Below, piece after piece: positions 7,046 to 13,967 of a DNA stretch of 16,694 nucleotides. Position numbers and translations under genes: made by a program. The DNA is from JBEHYA01 sp048498415 (lineage in GTDB: Bacteria > Pseudomonadota > Alphaproteobacteria > UBA9219 > RGZA01), in the NCBI GenBank assembly GCA_048498415.1, contig JBEHYA010000041.1:1-16694 (forward strand), in the 5' to 3' direction. The notes below the pieces were generated by a model. It searched no databases. It was not told where the DNA came from and saw only the letters and a list, made by a program, of their open reading frames with translations. The number at the start of each line of letters is the position of its first letter. Position 1 is the first letter of the stretch.

Positions 7046-8212
7046 TTAAGCGCGCAGTTCAGCTTTGGCTGCGGCAAACGCCCATTCCAGCCACGGCAGC
7101 AGCGCTTCCAAATTCTGTTTTTCCACCGTGCCACCCGCCCACACGCGAAGGCCCGGCGGCGCATCGCGATACGCCGCGATATCCAGCCCCGCCTTCTCTT
7201 TTTCGATCAGCGAGACCACCTTCTTGGCAAATTCCGCGCGCTGCTCTTCGGTAAGCTGCAGATAATCCGGGTCAGTGAACGACATGCACACGGAAGTGGT
7301 GGAAACCGCATTCGGGTCTTTCGCCAGAAACTCAATCCACGGCGTGCGCTTGACCCAATCGGCCAGTACGTTGAAGTTGGCATTGGTGCGGGCAATCGTG
7401 CCTTCCGCGCCGCCCAGCGATTTCACCCAGTTCAACGCATCAATCGCATCTTCCACGCACAGCATGGAAGGCGTGTTGATGACATCGCCCTGAAAAATCG
7501 CTTCGTTAATTTTGCCCTTCTTGGTCAGGCGGTAGATTTTTGGAATGCCCCAGCTGGGCTTGTAGCTTTCCAGCCGTTCAACCGCGCGCGGGCTTAAAAT
7601 CAGCATGCCGTGCTGCGCTTCGCCGCCCAGCACTTTTTGCCATGAATAGGTAGTGACATCCAGCTTGTCCCACGGCAGCGGCATGGCATAAATCGCCGAT
7701 GTCGCATCGCAGATGGTGAGGCCTTCGCGTTTTGAACTGATCCAGTCTGCATTCGGCACACGCACGCCGGAAGCGGTGCCGTTCCACGTGAACACAATAT
7801 CATGGTCGGGCTTGGCCTGGCTTAAATCCGGCAATTCGCCGTATTTGGGCACAAAGGTGCGCACATCTTTAAGCTTCAGCTCTTCAACGGTGTCGGTCAC
7901 CCATTCCTTGCCGAAGGCTTCCCACGCGAATACATCGACGGGGCGCGGGCCCAGCAGCGACCACAGGGCCATTTCCACGGCGCCGGTATCGCTGGCCGCC
8001 ACGATGGCAATGCGATAATCCGCGGGCACATTCAGCGTTGCACGGGTGAGGTCAATCACCTGCTGCAGCTTGGCTTTACCTTCTTTGGATCGGTGTGAAC
8101 GCCCCACACAAGCATCCGAAAGTGCTTGTAAACTCCAGCCCGGCCGCTTGGCGGTGGGGCCGCAGGAAAAACGGGGATCAGCTGGCTTGGTAGCCGGTTT
8201 TTGTATCGTCAT
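7046..8212 (-). CDS. serC: Phosphoserine aminotransferase
   Basis: SerC converts 3-phosphohydroxypyruvate and glutamate to phosphoserine and 2-oxoglutarate, the second step of serine synthesis, and also acts in pyridoxal phosphate synthesis in some bacteria. The 388-residue protein matches the alphaproteobacterial subgroup: it begins after a short polar stretch with PADPRFSCGPTAKRPGW (10-26), has SDTGAVEMALWSLLG (74-88) and the pyridoxal phosphate lysine Lys193 in SWQKVLGGEAQHG (190-202). The start at 8210-8212 is preceded by AAGGA about 10 nt upstream, which lies inside a leader hairpin. It is the first gene of the operon running into a secreted protein, serA and lanM, and has a candidate promoter at 8271-8298. 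Confidence 0.96.
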   Translation of the reverse strand: MTIQKPATKPADPRFSCGPTAKRPGWSLQALSDACVGRSHRSKEGKAKLQQVIDLTRATLNVPADYRIAIVAASDTGAVEMALWSLLGPRPVDVFAWEAFGKEWVTDTVEELKLKDVRTFVPKYGELPDLSQAKPDHDIVFTWNGTASGVRVPNADWISSKREGLTICDATSAIYAMPLPWDKLDVTTYSWQKVLGGEAQHGMLILSPRAVERLESYKPSWGIPKIYRLTKKGKINEAIFQGDVINTPSMLCVEDAIDALNWVKSLGGAEGTIARTNANFNVLADWVKRTPWIEFLAKDPNAVSTTSVCMSFTDPDYLQLTEEQRAEFAKKVVSLIEKEKAGLDIAAYRDAPPGLRVWAGGTVEKQNLEALLPWLEWAFAAAKAELRA

Positions 8213-8218
8213 GTCTCG

Positions 8219-8266
8219 CTATTCCTTCCAGAATAGCCGCGTTCCGTTGGGAGAACGTGGCCCAAC
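8219..8266 (-). promoter_or_regulatory. Structured 5' leader of serC: two hairpins, one covering the ribosome binding site (candidate serC RNA motif)
   Basis: Read on the minus strand, two perfect six-base inverted repeats lie between the promoter and the serC ATG: GTTGGG/CCCAAC with a nine-base loop (8246-8266) and CTATTC/GAATAG with a six-base loop (8219-8236). The second includes the purine-rich GGAAGGAA ribosome binding site in its loop and 3' arm. The predicted transcription start falls next to the first hairpin. A conserved serC leader RNA is known upstream of alphaproteobacterial serC genes. Position and size fit, but I cannot test the covariance model, so identity is inferred. Confidence 0.5.
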
Positions 8267-8270
8267 AGCA

Positions 8271-8298
8271 ATCATATACAAAGTGCGGGCGAAGTAAA
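8271..8298 (-). promoter_or_regulatory. Candidate sigma-70 promoter of the serC operon
   Basis: On the minus strand there is a -35-like TTTACT (8293-8298), a 16-base spacer and a -10 TATGAT (8271-8276, five of six consensus bases). Transcription would start around 8263-8266, at the foot of the first leader hairpin. No other promoter is evident between the mlaC terminator and serC. Confidence 0.55.
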
Positions 8299-8345
8299 GC
8301 CACGATCTGCAGCGGCTGCTAAAAAATTTTTCCCCATGCCGCCCA

Positions 8346-8383
8346 ATAAAAAAACCGCCCGGGTTTATCACCCGGGCGGTTTT
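8346..8383 (-). terminator. Strong intrinsic terminator after mlaC
   Basis: An 11-bp perfect stem ACCGCCCGGGT / ACCCGGGCGGT (8354-8364 and 8370-8380) with a five-base loop is flanked by A and T runs on both sides, so the minus-strand transcript ends in seven U residues. It lies just past the mlaC stop and separates it from the serC operon. The T-rich right side would also let it work on the + strand, where no gene is present. Confidence 0.9.
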
Positions 8384-8401
8384 ATTTTTAGTACGCGGTG
8401 T

Positions 8402-9109
8402 TTATTCCGCGGCGCCTTCCGGCTTATCGGAATCAACGCGTTGGCGTAAAACTTTCAGGAATTCATCCAGATTGCCGCCATTACGCTGAATAACAGCCGC
8501 GAATTCCGAGCGCTGGGTGACGCTCATGCTGACCCCTTCCACGATCACATCGATGACCTTGTAGCTGCCGCCGCGGTTACGCACGCGCCAGTCGACCTGC
8601 GTCGGGCTGCCGCCATTGGGCTTCACGATATCGCTGGTCACATAGGTATCGCGGTCGTCTTCCTGACGGGCCGTGGTCACCTTGAAGGTTTCGCCCGAAT
8701 ACATCTTGAAACGGTCGGAATAGATTTCGACGACTAAACGCTCGAACAAATCCAGATACTGGCTCTTCTGTTCCGGCGTGGCTTTCGCCCAGGCTTCGCG
8801 GCCCAGCGCGAAACGGCCCAGCAGATCCAGGTCGAACGAATTGGTCAGCATGTCGTGGAAGATCTTGCCCGCATGATCCGGGGTGATCGATTTATCGGCG
8901 AGCACGCCAATCGCCTTGTCGCCCAGCTTTTGCACGAACTGGCCGGCGGGATCGTTCGTTGCGGCGCCTTCGGCATGCGCAACGCCGCCAAAGCACAAGG
9001 CCATGCCCAGCACAGCAGCCGAAGCAAAACGGGATAATGAAAATGGGGAACGAATGGCCAGCATGGCGCGCGCACTCCGAGTGGGGAAAAATGAAAACGT
9101 AACGCTCAT
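8402..9109 (-). CDS. mlaC: MlaC-family periplasmic phospholipid-binding protein (Ttg2D / toluene-tolerance family)
   Basis: MlaC proteins carry phospholipids across the periplasm between the outer-membrane MlaA complex and the inner-membrane MlaFEDB transporter, supporting outer-membrane lipid asymmetry. The 235-residue product has an N-terminal signal sequence ending near HAEGA, and then family features: GKIFHDMLTNSFDLDLLGRFALGREAW-type helical region, a QKSQYLDLFERLVV stretch, YVTSDIV and the DWRVRNRGGSYKVIDVIVEGVSM strand region. The start is uncertain. The first ATG has AAGGGG about 12 nt upstream, while Met16 (9062-9064) gives a more usual signal peptide and a 220-residue protein. It stands alone here; no mlaD, mlaE or mlaF lies in this window. 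It ends at a strong terminator. Confidence 0.88.
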   Translation of the reverse strand: MSVTFSFFPTRSARAMLAIRSPFSLSRFASAAVLGMALCFGGVAHAEGAATNDPAGQFVQKLGDKAIGVLADKSITPDHAGKIFHDMLTNSFDLDLLGRFALGREAWAKATPEQKSQYLDLFERLVVEIYSDRFKMYSGETFKVTTARQEDDRDTYVTSDIVKPNGGSPTQVDWRVRNRGGSYKVIDVIVEGVSMSVTQRSEFAAVIQRNGGNLDEFLKVLRQRVDSDKPEGAAE

Positions 9110-9265
9110 TGAATTAGCATGCCCCTTCCTGTTTTACCAGAATCAAGCATGCGGATGAACTATGTTGCCATCATGACGAAACCGCCATCAAGCGAACAAA
9201 AAAAGTACAGATAAGCGCCGGGTACGACGTGTTTACTGGCTTTATAAGCGGGGTATGGTTAGCGC

Positions 9266-10372
9266 TTAGTTATTGAAGCGGAAGTGGCAGATGTCGCCAT
9301 CCACCATCAGATAGTCCTTGCCTTCAATGCGCAGCTTCCCGGCATCGCGCGCCGCCGCTTCACCGCCCAGCGTGACAAAGCTGGTGTAGTCGATGACTTC
9401 GGCCTTGATGAAACCTTTTTCAAAATCGGTGTGGATCACGCCCGCCGCCTGCGGCGCCTTGCTGCCCTTCTTCAACGTCCACGCGCGCGTTTCCTTCGGC
9501 CCCGCGGTGAAGAACGTGATGAGATCAAGAAGGTTATAGCCAGCGCGGATCACGCGGTTGAGCCCGGGCTCCGACAGCGACAGACTTTCTAAAAATTCCT
9601 TGCGTGCCTCTTCATCGCCCAGCACGGCAAGCTCGGATTCAATCGCGGCAGAAATAACAACCGCGCCCGCGCCTTCCGCCTTCGCGCGCGCGAAAACTTT
9701 TTCGCTTTGCGCGTTGCCGGTAGCCGCCGCGCTTTCTTCCACGTTGCACACGTATAAAACCGGCTTGCCGGTAATCAGCTGTAACCCACGGAAAATCGGC
9801 TCTTTTTCAGCGCTTAAACCCTTGCGATAGACGCGCGCGGGCTTGCCTTCCTGCAAAAGCTTGAGCACCGGCTCCATCACTTCAACCTGCGCGATGGCTT
9901 CCTTGTCACCGCCCTTGGCTTTTTTGGCGGCGTTGTTCAGGCGTTTTTCCAAATTCTCCATGTCGGAGATCATCAGCTCGGTATCCACAATATCCGCATC
10001 GCGGATGGGGTCGATCCCGCCTTCCACGTGGGTGATATCCGTATTCTCAAAGCAGCGCAGCACATGGATGATCGCGTCCGTCTCGCGGATGTTGCCCAAA
10101 AACTGATTGCCCAGCCCTTCGCCTTTGGAAGCGCCGCGCACCAGGCCGGCGATATCCACGAATTCCAGCTGCGTGGCGATAATTTTTTCGGAATTTGCCA
10201 CCTTGGCGATCTTGTCCAGCCGTTCATCCGGCACCGCCACGCGGCCCGTGTTGGGTTCAATGGTGCAGAACGGGTAATTGGCCGCCTGCGCCGCCTGCGT
10301 GCTGGTCAGCGCATTGAAAAGCGTCGATTTACCGACATTGGGCAGACCCACAATACCGCAATTAAAACCCAT
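9266..10372 (-). CDS. ychF: Ribosome-associated P-loop NTPase YchF (OLA1/Obg-related)
   Basis: YchF is a conserved P-loop ATPase that associates with ribosomes and is linked to stress responses. The product has 368 residues, close to the usual length. It starts MGFNCGIVGLPNVGKSTLF (G1 motif), has DIAGLVRGA (G3) and CNVEE in place of the NKxD specificity motif, which is what makes this family prefer ATP over GTP, and ends with a TGS-type domain containing FFTAGPKETRAW and HTDFEKGFIKAEV. The frame stays open for 36 codons upstream, but this start is chosen because AAGGA lies 8 nt before it, the GFNCGIVG start is universal, and the upstream stretch overlaps pth. It begins 1 nt after the pth stop, so the two are coupled. 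Confidence 0.96.
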   Translation of the reverse strand: MGFNCGIVGLPNVGKSTLFNALTSTQAAQAANYPFCTIEPNTGRVAVPDERLDKIAKVANSEKIIATQLEFVDIAGLVRGASKGEGLGNQFLGNIRETDAIIHVLRCFENTDITHVEGGIDPIRDADIVDTELMISDMENLEKRLNNAAKKAKGGDKEAIAQVEVMEPVLKLLQEGKPARVYRKGLSAEKEPIFRGLQLITGKPVLYVCNVEESAAATGNAQSEKVFARAKAEGAGAVVISAAIESELAVLGDEEARKEFLESLSLSEPGLNRVIRAGYNLLDLITFFTAGPKETRAWTLKKGSKAPQAAGVIHTDFEKGFIKAEVIDYTSFVTLGGEAAARDAGKLRIEGKDYLMVDGDICHFRFNN

Positions 10373-10373
10373 C

Positions 10374-10982
10374 TTATTCGTCCTTCTTTTCTTTTTTCTC
10401 TTTTGGCGGGGCAAGCCTGGATAAGTAATCCGCCTGCCCGCGCAATAACAAGACCGGCACATGTTTGGCCGCATCTTCAATCAACGGCTCCAGCCACACC
10501 TTGTCCGCCTTGGCGAAATCGGAGAGCACATAACCTGTGACCATGTCAGCTTTTTCCGGGTGATGCACGCCGGGATGGCCAATACCTAAACGCACGCGCC
10601 AGTAATCCTGCCCGCAATGTTCATCAATGGAACGCAGGCCATTATGCCCACCGGCCCCGCCGCCCTGCTTGATCTTGATTTTGCCGGGCGCAACATCCAG
10701 CTCGTCGTGGAACACAAAAACATTTTCCAGCGGCATTTTATAAAACTGCAACGCCGCCTGCACACCCTGCCCCGAATTATTCATGTAGGTCTGCGGTTTC
10801 AGCAGCACAACTTTTTCGCTGATGCCCGGCAAATTGCCTTCGCTGAGTTCCGACTGAAACTTCTTGCGCCACGGGCCAAAGCTGAAATGCCGGTGCATGG
10901 CGTCAATGGCCATGAAACCGATATTATGCCGGTTGCCTTCATAACTGGCACCCGGATTGCCGAGACCGACGAGGAGATACAT
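10374..10982 (-). CDS. pth: Peptidyl-tRNA hydrolase
   Basis: Pth frees tRNA from peptidyl-tRNAs that drop off ribosomes. The 202-residue product has the family motifs in order: LLVGLGNPGASYEGNRHNIG with catalytic His20 in NRHN, MNNSGQGV (67-74), FHDELDVAPGKIK near 90-102 with the catalytic Asp, and GGGAGGHNGLRS. A short highly charged tail rich in Lys and Glu (PPKEKKEKKDE) extends beyond the usual end. The position between rplY and ychF is the normal alphaproteobacterial arrangement. ychF begins 1 nt after its stop. Confidence 0.96.
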   Translation of the reverse strand: MYLLVGLGNPGASYEGNRHNIGFMAIDAMHRHFSFGPWRKKFQSELSEGNLPGISEKVVLLKPQTYMNNSGQGVQAALQFYKMPLENVFVFHDELDVAPGKIKIKQGGGAGGHNGLRSIDEHCGQDYWRVRLGIGHPGVHHPEKADMVTGYVLSDFAKADKVWLEPLIEDAAKHVPVLLLRGQADYLSRLAPPKEKKEKKDE

Positions 10983-10999
10983 GGGGAAGTCACCAAAAC

Positions 11000-11039
11000 G
11001 TCATGCCGCTTTCGCGAGGGGTCGCAAAAGCGGCATGAA
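11000..11039. repeat. Long imperfect palindrome between rplY and pth (hairpin, possibly REP-related)
   Basis: An 11-bp arm CATGCCGCTTT (11002-11012) pairs with AAAGCGGCATG (11027-11037). Inside it a further GCGA/TCGC stem closes a GGGG loop, so almost the entire 36 bases pair. The outer GTCATGCC edge matches the edges of the repeats after gap and dnaA. It sits in the 74-nt gap between the rplY stop and the pth start, where it could act as an mRNA-stabilising or attenuating hairpin; no U-tract follows. Confidence 0.7.
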
Positions 11040-11056
11040 CGTTGATCGATGGAAGA

Positions 11057-11800
11057 TTACTTCTTCTTTTCGGGCGCCTTGGCTGCTGCCGGCGCTGCTG
11101 CGCCAGCCGCCGGGGCTGCTGCACCCGCTGCCGGCGCCGCACCCGCTGCCGCACCTGCGGCCGGGGCTGCACCCGCCGCTGCGGCATCCGTCGCAGCCGC
11201 CGTCGGCGCTGCAACTTCTTCCTTCACGGTCGTGGGCGGAGCGATCGAAGCAATCGTGGTATCGGTCTTGCCGCTGATGACGGCTTTCGCGTCACCCGGC
11301 AGCTTGATGTCTTCGATGTGAATGGTGTTACCGATTTCGAGGCCTTCAACGCTGACTTCGATCTGCTCGGGGATCTGTTCGGGCTGCACGGAGACCAGCA
11401 ACTGGTGCTGCACAACGTTCAGCACGCCGCCGCGCTTCAGGCCCGGCGACTTGTCCTGGGCAATGAACACCACGGGAACGGCCACACGCACACGGGCGCC
11501 CGCGACTACGCGCAGGAAGTCGATATGCACCGGCTGATCGCTGATGGGGTCGAGCTGCACATCGCGCGGCAGAACACGGATGTTCTTGCCCGACGCTTCA
11601 ATTTCAACCAGATGGTTTAGGAAGCCGGCTTTGCGGGTCAGCGGCACAAAGGTGCGCGCATCCAGCGAAATCATCATCGGCTTTTCTTTGCCGCCGTAAA
11701 TCACGGCGGGAACACGACCTTCTAAACGCGTCGCACGGGCATTCCCCTTACCGGCCCGGTCGCGCAATTCAGCTTTGATCGTCTGCTTTTGCGTAGTCAT
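11057..11800 (-). CDS. rplY: Ribosomal protein bL25 (CTC/TL5 long form)
   Basis: bL25 binds 5S rRNA in the large subunit. This is the long form: an N-terminal 5S-binding domain (KAELRDRAGKGNARATRLEG and VPAVIYGG), a C-terminal TL5-like beta domain (VRVAVPVVFI, PEQIPEQIEVSVEGLEIGNT, LPGDAKAVI) and, from about residue 194, a tail of Ala/Pro/Gly repeats ending in KKK. The protein is 247 residues from the chosen ATG at 11798-11800. That start has GGAG six bases upstream; an ATG four codons earlier has its nearest GGAGG too far away (about 16 nt). The tail is low in complexity and its coding DNA is repetitive, so length may vary between strains. It lies downstream of prs, separated by a terminator-like hairpin. 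Confidence 0.95.
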   Translation of the reverse strand: MTTQKQTIKAELRDRAGKGNARATRLEGRVPAVIYGGKEKPMMISLDARTFVPLTRKAGFLNHLVEIEASGKNIRVLPRDVQLDPISDQPVHIDFLRVVAGARVRVAVPVVFIAQDKSPGLKRGGVLNVVQHQLLVSVQPEQIPEQIEVSVEGLEIGNTIHIEDIKLPGDAKAVISGKTDTTIASIAPPTTVKEEVAAPTAAATDAAAAGAAPAAGAAAGAAPAAGAAAPAAGAAAPAAAKAPEKKK

Positions 11801-11815
11801 CGTCTGCTCCATAAC

Positions 11816-11848
11816 AAAAACGGCCTGCCTCCAGGGGTGCAGAGCCGT
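11816..11848 (-). terminator. Terminator-like hairpin between prs and rplY (possible attenuator)
   Basis: On the minus strand ACGGCTCTGC (11839-11848) pairs with GCAGGCCGT (11820-11828), with one bulged base and a loop of about ten, followed directly by five T residues. It looks like an intrinsic terminator for prs. It ends only about 15 nt before the rplY ATG, so transcripts reaching rplY must read through it or begin almost at the start codon. Confidence 0.65.
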
Positions 11849-11861
11849 GGTTTAAGTAAAT

Positions 11862-11879
11862 GATCAATTTTGGTTGATC
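11862..11879. repeat. Perfect inverted repeat immediately after the prs stop
   Basis: GATCAA (11862-11867) and TTGATC (11874-11879) form a perfect six-base inverted repeat with a six-base spacer, one base beyond the prs stop codon. It could be an operator half-site pair or a small RNA stem. No matching copy was noticed elsewhere in the window. Confidence 0.4.
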
Positions 11880-11880
11880 G

Positions 11881-12816
11881 TTACTCGAATAAGCTGGAGA
11901 CCGACCGTTCCTCGCTGATGCGAAGGACCGCTTCGGCAAGAAGCGGGGCGATGCTCAACTGCTCGAGCTTGCCGGAGGCTTTCACCTCAGGCGTGGCGAC
12001 GATACTATCAGTAATTATGAGCTTTTCCAGCGGAGAATTATTAACGCGTTCCACCGCCCCGCCCGATAAAACCCCATGCGTAACATAGGCTTTAACCGAT
12101 TTTGCCCCTGCTTTTATAAGGGCTTCGGCGGCATTGCACAGGGTGCCGGCGCTATCCGCGATATCATCGACCATAATGCAGGCCCGGCCCGATACGTCGC
12201 CGATGATGTTCATGACCTCGGAAACCCCGGCTTTTTCGCGGCGTTTATCGATGATCGCAAGGTCGGCGTTTAAGCGCTTGGCGAGTGAACGCGCGCGCAC
12301 CACGCCGCCCACATCGGGCGATACCATAATCAGCTCGTCGCCCTTGTTGGTATTGGTTTGAATGTGCTTCGCAAAGATCGCGCCTGCGTGCAGATTATCA
12401 AGCGGGATATCAAAGAAGCCCTGAATTTGGCCGGCGTGCAAATCCATGGTCAGCACGCGGTCGGTGCCGGCGGTGGTGAGCAAATTCGCAACCAGCTTGG
12501 CCGAGATCGGCGAGCGCGGGCCGGTTTTGCGATCCTGCCGCGCATAGCCATAATACGGGATCACCGCGGTGATGCGGCGCGCGGAACCGCGGCGAAGCGC
12601 ATCGATGGTGATCAAAAGTTCCATTATGTTGTCGTTGGTGGGGTACGAGGTCGGCTGAATGACGAACACATCTTCGCCGCGCACGTTCTCGAGAATTTCA
12701 ACGAAGACTTCCATATCGGCAAAGCGGCGGATGACGGCTTTGGCGAGCACAAGACCCAGATGGCCGGCAATGGCTTCGGCGAGCGGGCGGTTGCTGTTAC
12801 CTGCAATAATCTTCAT
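11881..12816 (-). CDS. prs: Ribose-phosphate pyrophosphokinase (PRPP synthetase)
   Basis: Prs makes phosphoribosyl pyrophosphate from ribose 5-phosphate and ATP, feeding nucleotide, histidine and tryptophan synthesis. The 311-residue length is standard. Visible features: the N-terminal KIIAGNSNRPLAEAIAGHLG, RFADMEVFVEILENVRG (31-47), the YYGYARQDRK catalytic-flexible region (88-97), the divalent-cation motif DLHAGQIQGFFDIP (125-138) and the PRPP-binding loop IMVDDIADSAGT (214-225), where Ser replaces the commoner Thr. The start lacks a strong ribosome binding site. It is the promoter-proximal gene of the prs-rplY-pth-ychF block. Its promoter should lie in the 269-nt divergent gap before rpsT but was not clear by eye. 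Confidence 0.97.
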   Translation of the reverse strand: MKIIAGNSNRPLAEAIAGHLGLVLAKAVIRRFADMEVFVEILENVRGEDVFVIQPTSYPTNDNIMELLITIDALRRGSARRITAVIPYYGYARQDRKTGPRSPISAKLVANLLTTAGTDRVLTMDLHAGQIQGFFDIPLDNLHAGAIFAKHIQTNTNKGDELIMVSPDVGGVVRARSLAKRLNADLAIIDKRREKAGVSEVMNIIGDVSGRACIMVDDIADSAGTLCNAAEALIKAGAKSVKAYVTHGVLSGGAVERVNNSPLEKLIITDSIVATPEVKASGKLEQLSIAPLLAEAVLRISEERSVSSLFE

Positions 12817-12958
12817 GGCGGCGGCAAACTACCATGGCGCCATCACGCCCGCCAAGCTTTTAAAGGTTGCAAGACTGGCCTCTTTGTCCGCTTTTCCCAA
12901 ACTGCGGCAACCATGCCTTTTGCCCTGCAAATACGCACCAAACGCGGGCGCCTTCCCT

Positions 12959-12972
12959 ACCTATATATAGGT
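12959..12972. promoter_or_regulatory. Perfect 14-bp AT-centred palindrome in the prs-rpsT divergent region
   Basis: ACCTATATATAGGT reads the same on both strands and lies about 38 nt before the rpsT -35 box. It stands out in a GC-rich stretch. It could be an operator or an AT-rich promoter element for either gene, but neither strand has a good -35 box at the right distance from it. Confidence 0.4.
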
Positions 12973-13009
12973 GTGGTTAAGGCCCGGCCCCGCCCGCCCA
13001 TATGTCAGC

Positions 13010-13038
13010 TTGACGCTTCCGGCCTCAAGGCCTAAAAA
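13010..13038 (+). promoter_or_regulatory. Candidate sigma-70 promoter of rpsT
   Basis: TTGACG (13010-13015), a 17-base spacer and TAAAAA (13033-13038) make a good promoter about 48 nt upstream of the rpsT start. The spacer contains the palindrome GGCCTCAAGGCC. Transcription would begin near 13045. Confidence 0.7.
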
Positions 13039-13085
13039 ACTCCCTTCCCATAACACTTCATTGAAAGCTGATACCCGAGAATTTC

Positions 13086-13349
13086 ATGGCTAATCACAAA
13101 TCTTCCGTAAAACGCGCCCGCCAATCTGTTGTGAAGCAGGCCAAGAACCGCGCCCGCAAAGGCAGCGTGCACGCCGCCATCCGCACGATCGATGAAGCCG
13201 TGACCGCCAAGGATTATAAAGCCGGCATGGCCGCGCTTTCCAAGGCCCAGAGCGAACTCGCCCGCGCCGCTTCCAAGGGCACGCTGCCCAAGAAGCGCGC
13301 TGCGCGCAAAATGTCGCGCCTGTCGGCACGCCTCAAAAAAGTGAAATAA
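13086..13349 (+). CDS. rpsT: Ribosomal protein bS20
   Basis: bS20 is a primary 16S rRNA-binding protein of the small subunit. The 87-residue basic protein has the standard pattern: MANHKSSVKRARQSVVKQAKN at the start (N-terminal basic helix), AAIRTIDEAV, and the C-terminal KGTLPKKRAARKMSRLSARL helix. Length is normal. A promoter and a terminator flank it closely, so it is a single-gene unit. Its position just upstream of dnaA is common in alphaproteobacteria. The ribosome binding site is weak (GAGA about 7 nt before ATG). Confidence 0.97.
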   Translation: MANHKSSVKRARQSVVKQAKNRARKGSVHAAIRTIDEAVTAKDYKAGMAALSKAQSELARAASKGTLPKKRAARKMSRLSARLKKVK

Positions 13350-13387
13350 AAAAACCAAAATAATCTTTTTGCTTTTTTACCAAAATT

Positions 13388-13417
13388 AAACCGCGCTGCA
13401 TTCAGCGCGGTTTTTTT
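13388..13417 (+). terminator. Intrinsic terminator of rpsT
   Basis: An eight-base GC-rich stem CCGCGCTG / CAGCGCGG (13391-13398 and 13403-13410), extended by AAA/TTT, closes a four-base loop and is followed by seven T residues. It lies about 40 nt past the rpsT stop. Confidence 0.9.
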
Positions 13418-13967
13418 ATGCCCGCGAAAAATGGGTGTGGCACGCATTCAATGAGTCAAACGAAAAACGGCCAAAAAACTTTTTTTGGAAATTTATTTTT
13501 GTTCTCGCTTCAGACCACTTGCTTCACTTCTGCTGTGAAGCGTAATGTCGCTTTATTGAAGATGTGGTTCTGGCTTCACGCGCCTGAAACATACGGGATA
13601 GAGTGATCAGAGATCAGCAACATGACGACGATCATCGCAAACAAAAATAAACCGGGCGCGTGGAACGGCACTGCAAGCTTCAATCAACCTTTACGTTGCT
13701 TTCAACCGAACTAAACGGCACTGTCGCTTGTGCTCATGCAGGCGCCAAGGGATGTTTACGTTCTTGATCAGGGATTTAAGGCTATGCTGTCTTGCTGCTC
13801 GCGCATTCTTGTTTCTGTTTCCGCTTTTCGCGCCAGCTTGATGATCCCGATGCCCCACGCAGCCGAATATTGTTAATCGGAAAATCCGGTTCCCCCGGCC
13901 TGGCATTTAACGTCTTGCCAGCCGGTTTGTTTTATCATTCAATCGTTCTTTCCTAATCGGTTTTCCC
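13418..13967. other. Gene-free stretch upstream of dnaA (candidate regulatory or origin region)
   Basis: No convincing gene, tRNA or rRNA was found here. The left end has an AT-rich tract with A and T runs (about 13473-13505). Two copies of AACGGCACTG lie exactly 50 nt apart (13664-13673 and 13714-13723), and TTTACGTT occurs at 13690-13697 and again at about 13754-13761. A CGGA/TCCG inverted repeat lies near 13877-13888. No cluster of TTATCCACA-type DnaA boxes or full CtrA sites was seen, so an origin is possible only from position next to dnaA. The dnaA promoter should lie near the right end but was not identifiable. Confidence 0.4.

Noticed and set aside
9198..9224. Possible ychF terminator (GTAC/GTAC stem followed on the minus strand by seven T)
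   Set aside because: The stem has only four base pairs around a long loop, too weak to call; nothing else notable was seen in the 156-nt gap between ychF and mlaC.
10373..10480. Upstream extension of ychF by 36 codons
   Set aside because: It overlaps pth almost wholly, and the family begins at MGFNCGIVG, which has its own AAGGA site.
13691..13906. Minus-strand frame of 71 codons in the region before dnaA
   Set aside because: No ribosome binding site, promoter or recognisable motif; composition is Arg/Asn/His-rich without structure, so it is probably chance.
13418..13967. Classical oriC with DnaA-box cluster upstream of dnaA
   Set aside because: No good match to TTATCCACA on either strand; only partial matches such as TGTGG stretches. 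The region is reported as unexplained and not as an origin.
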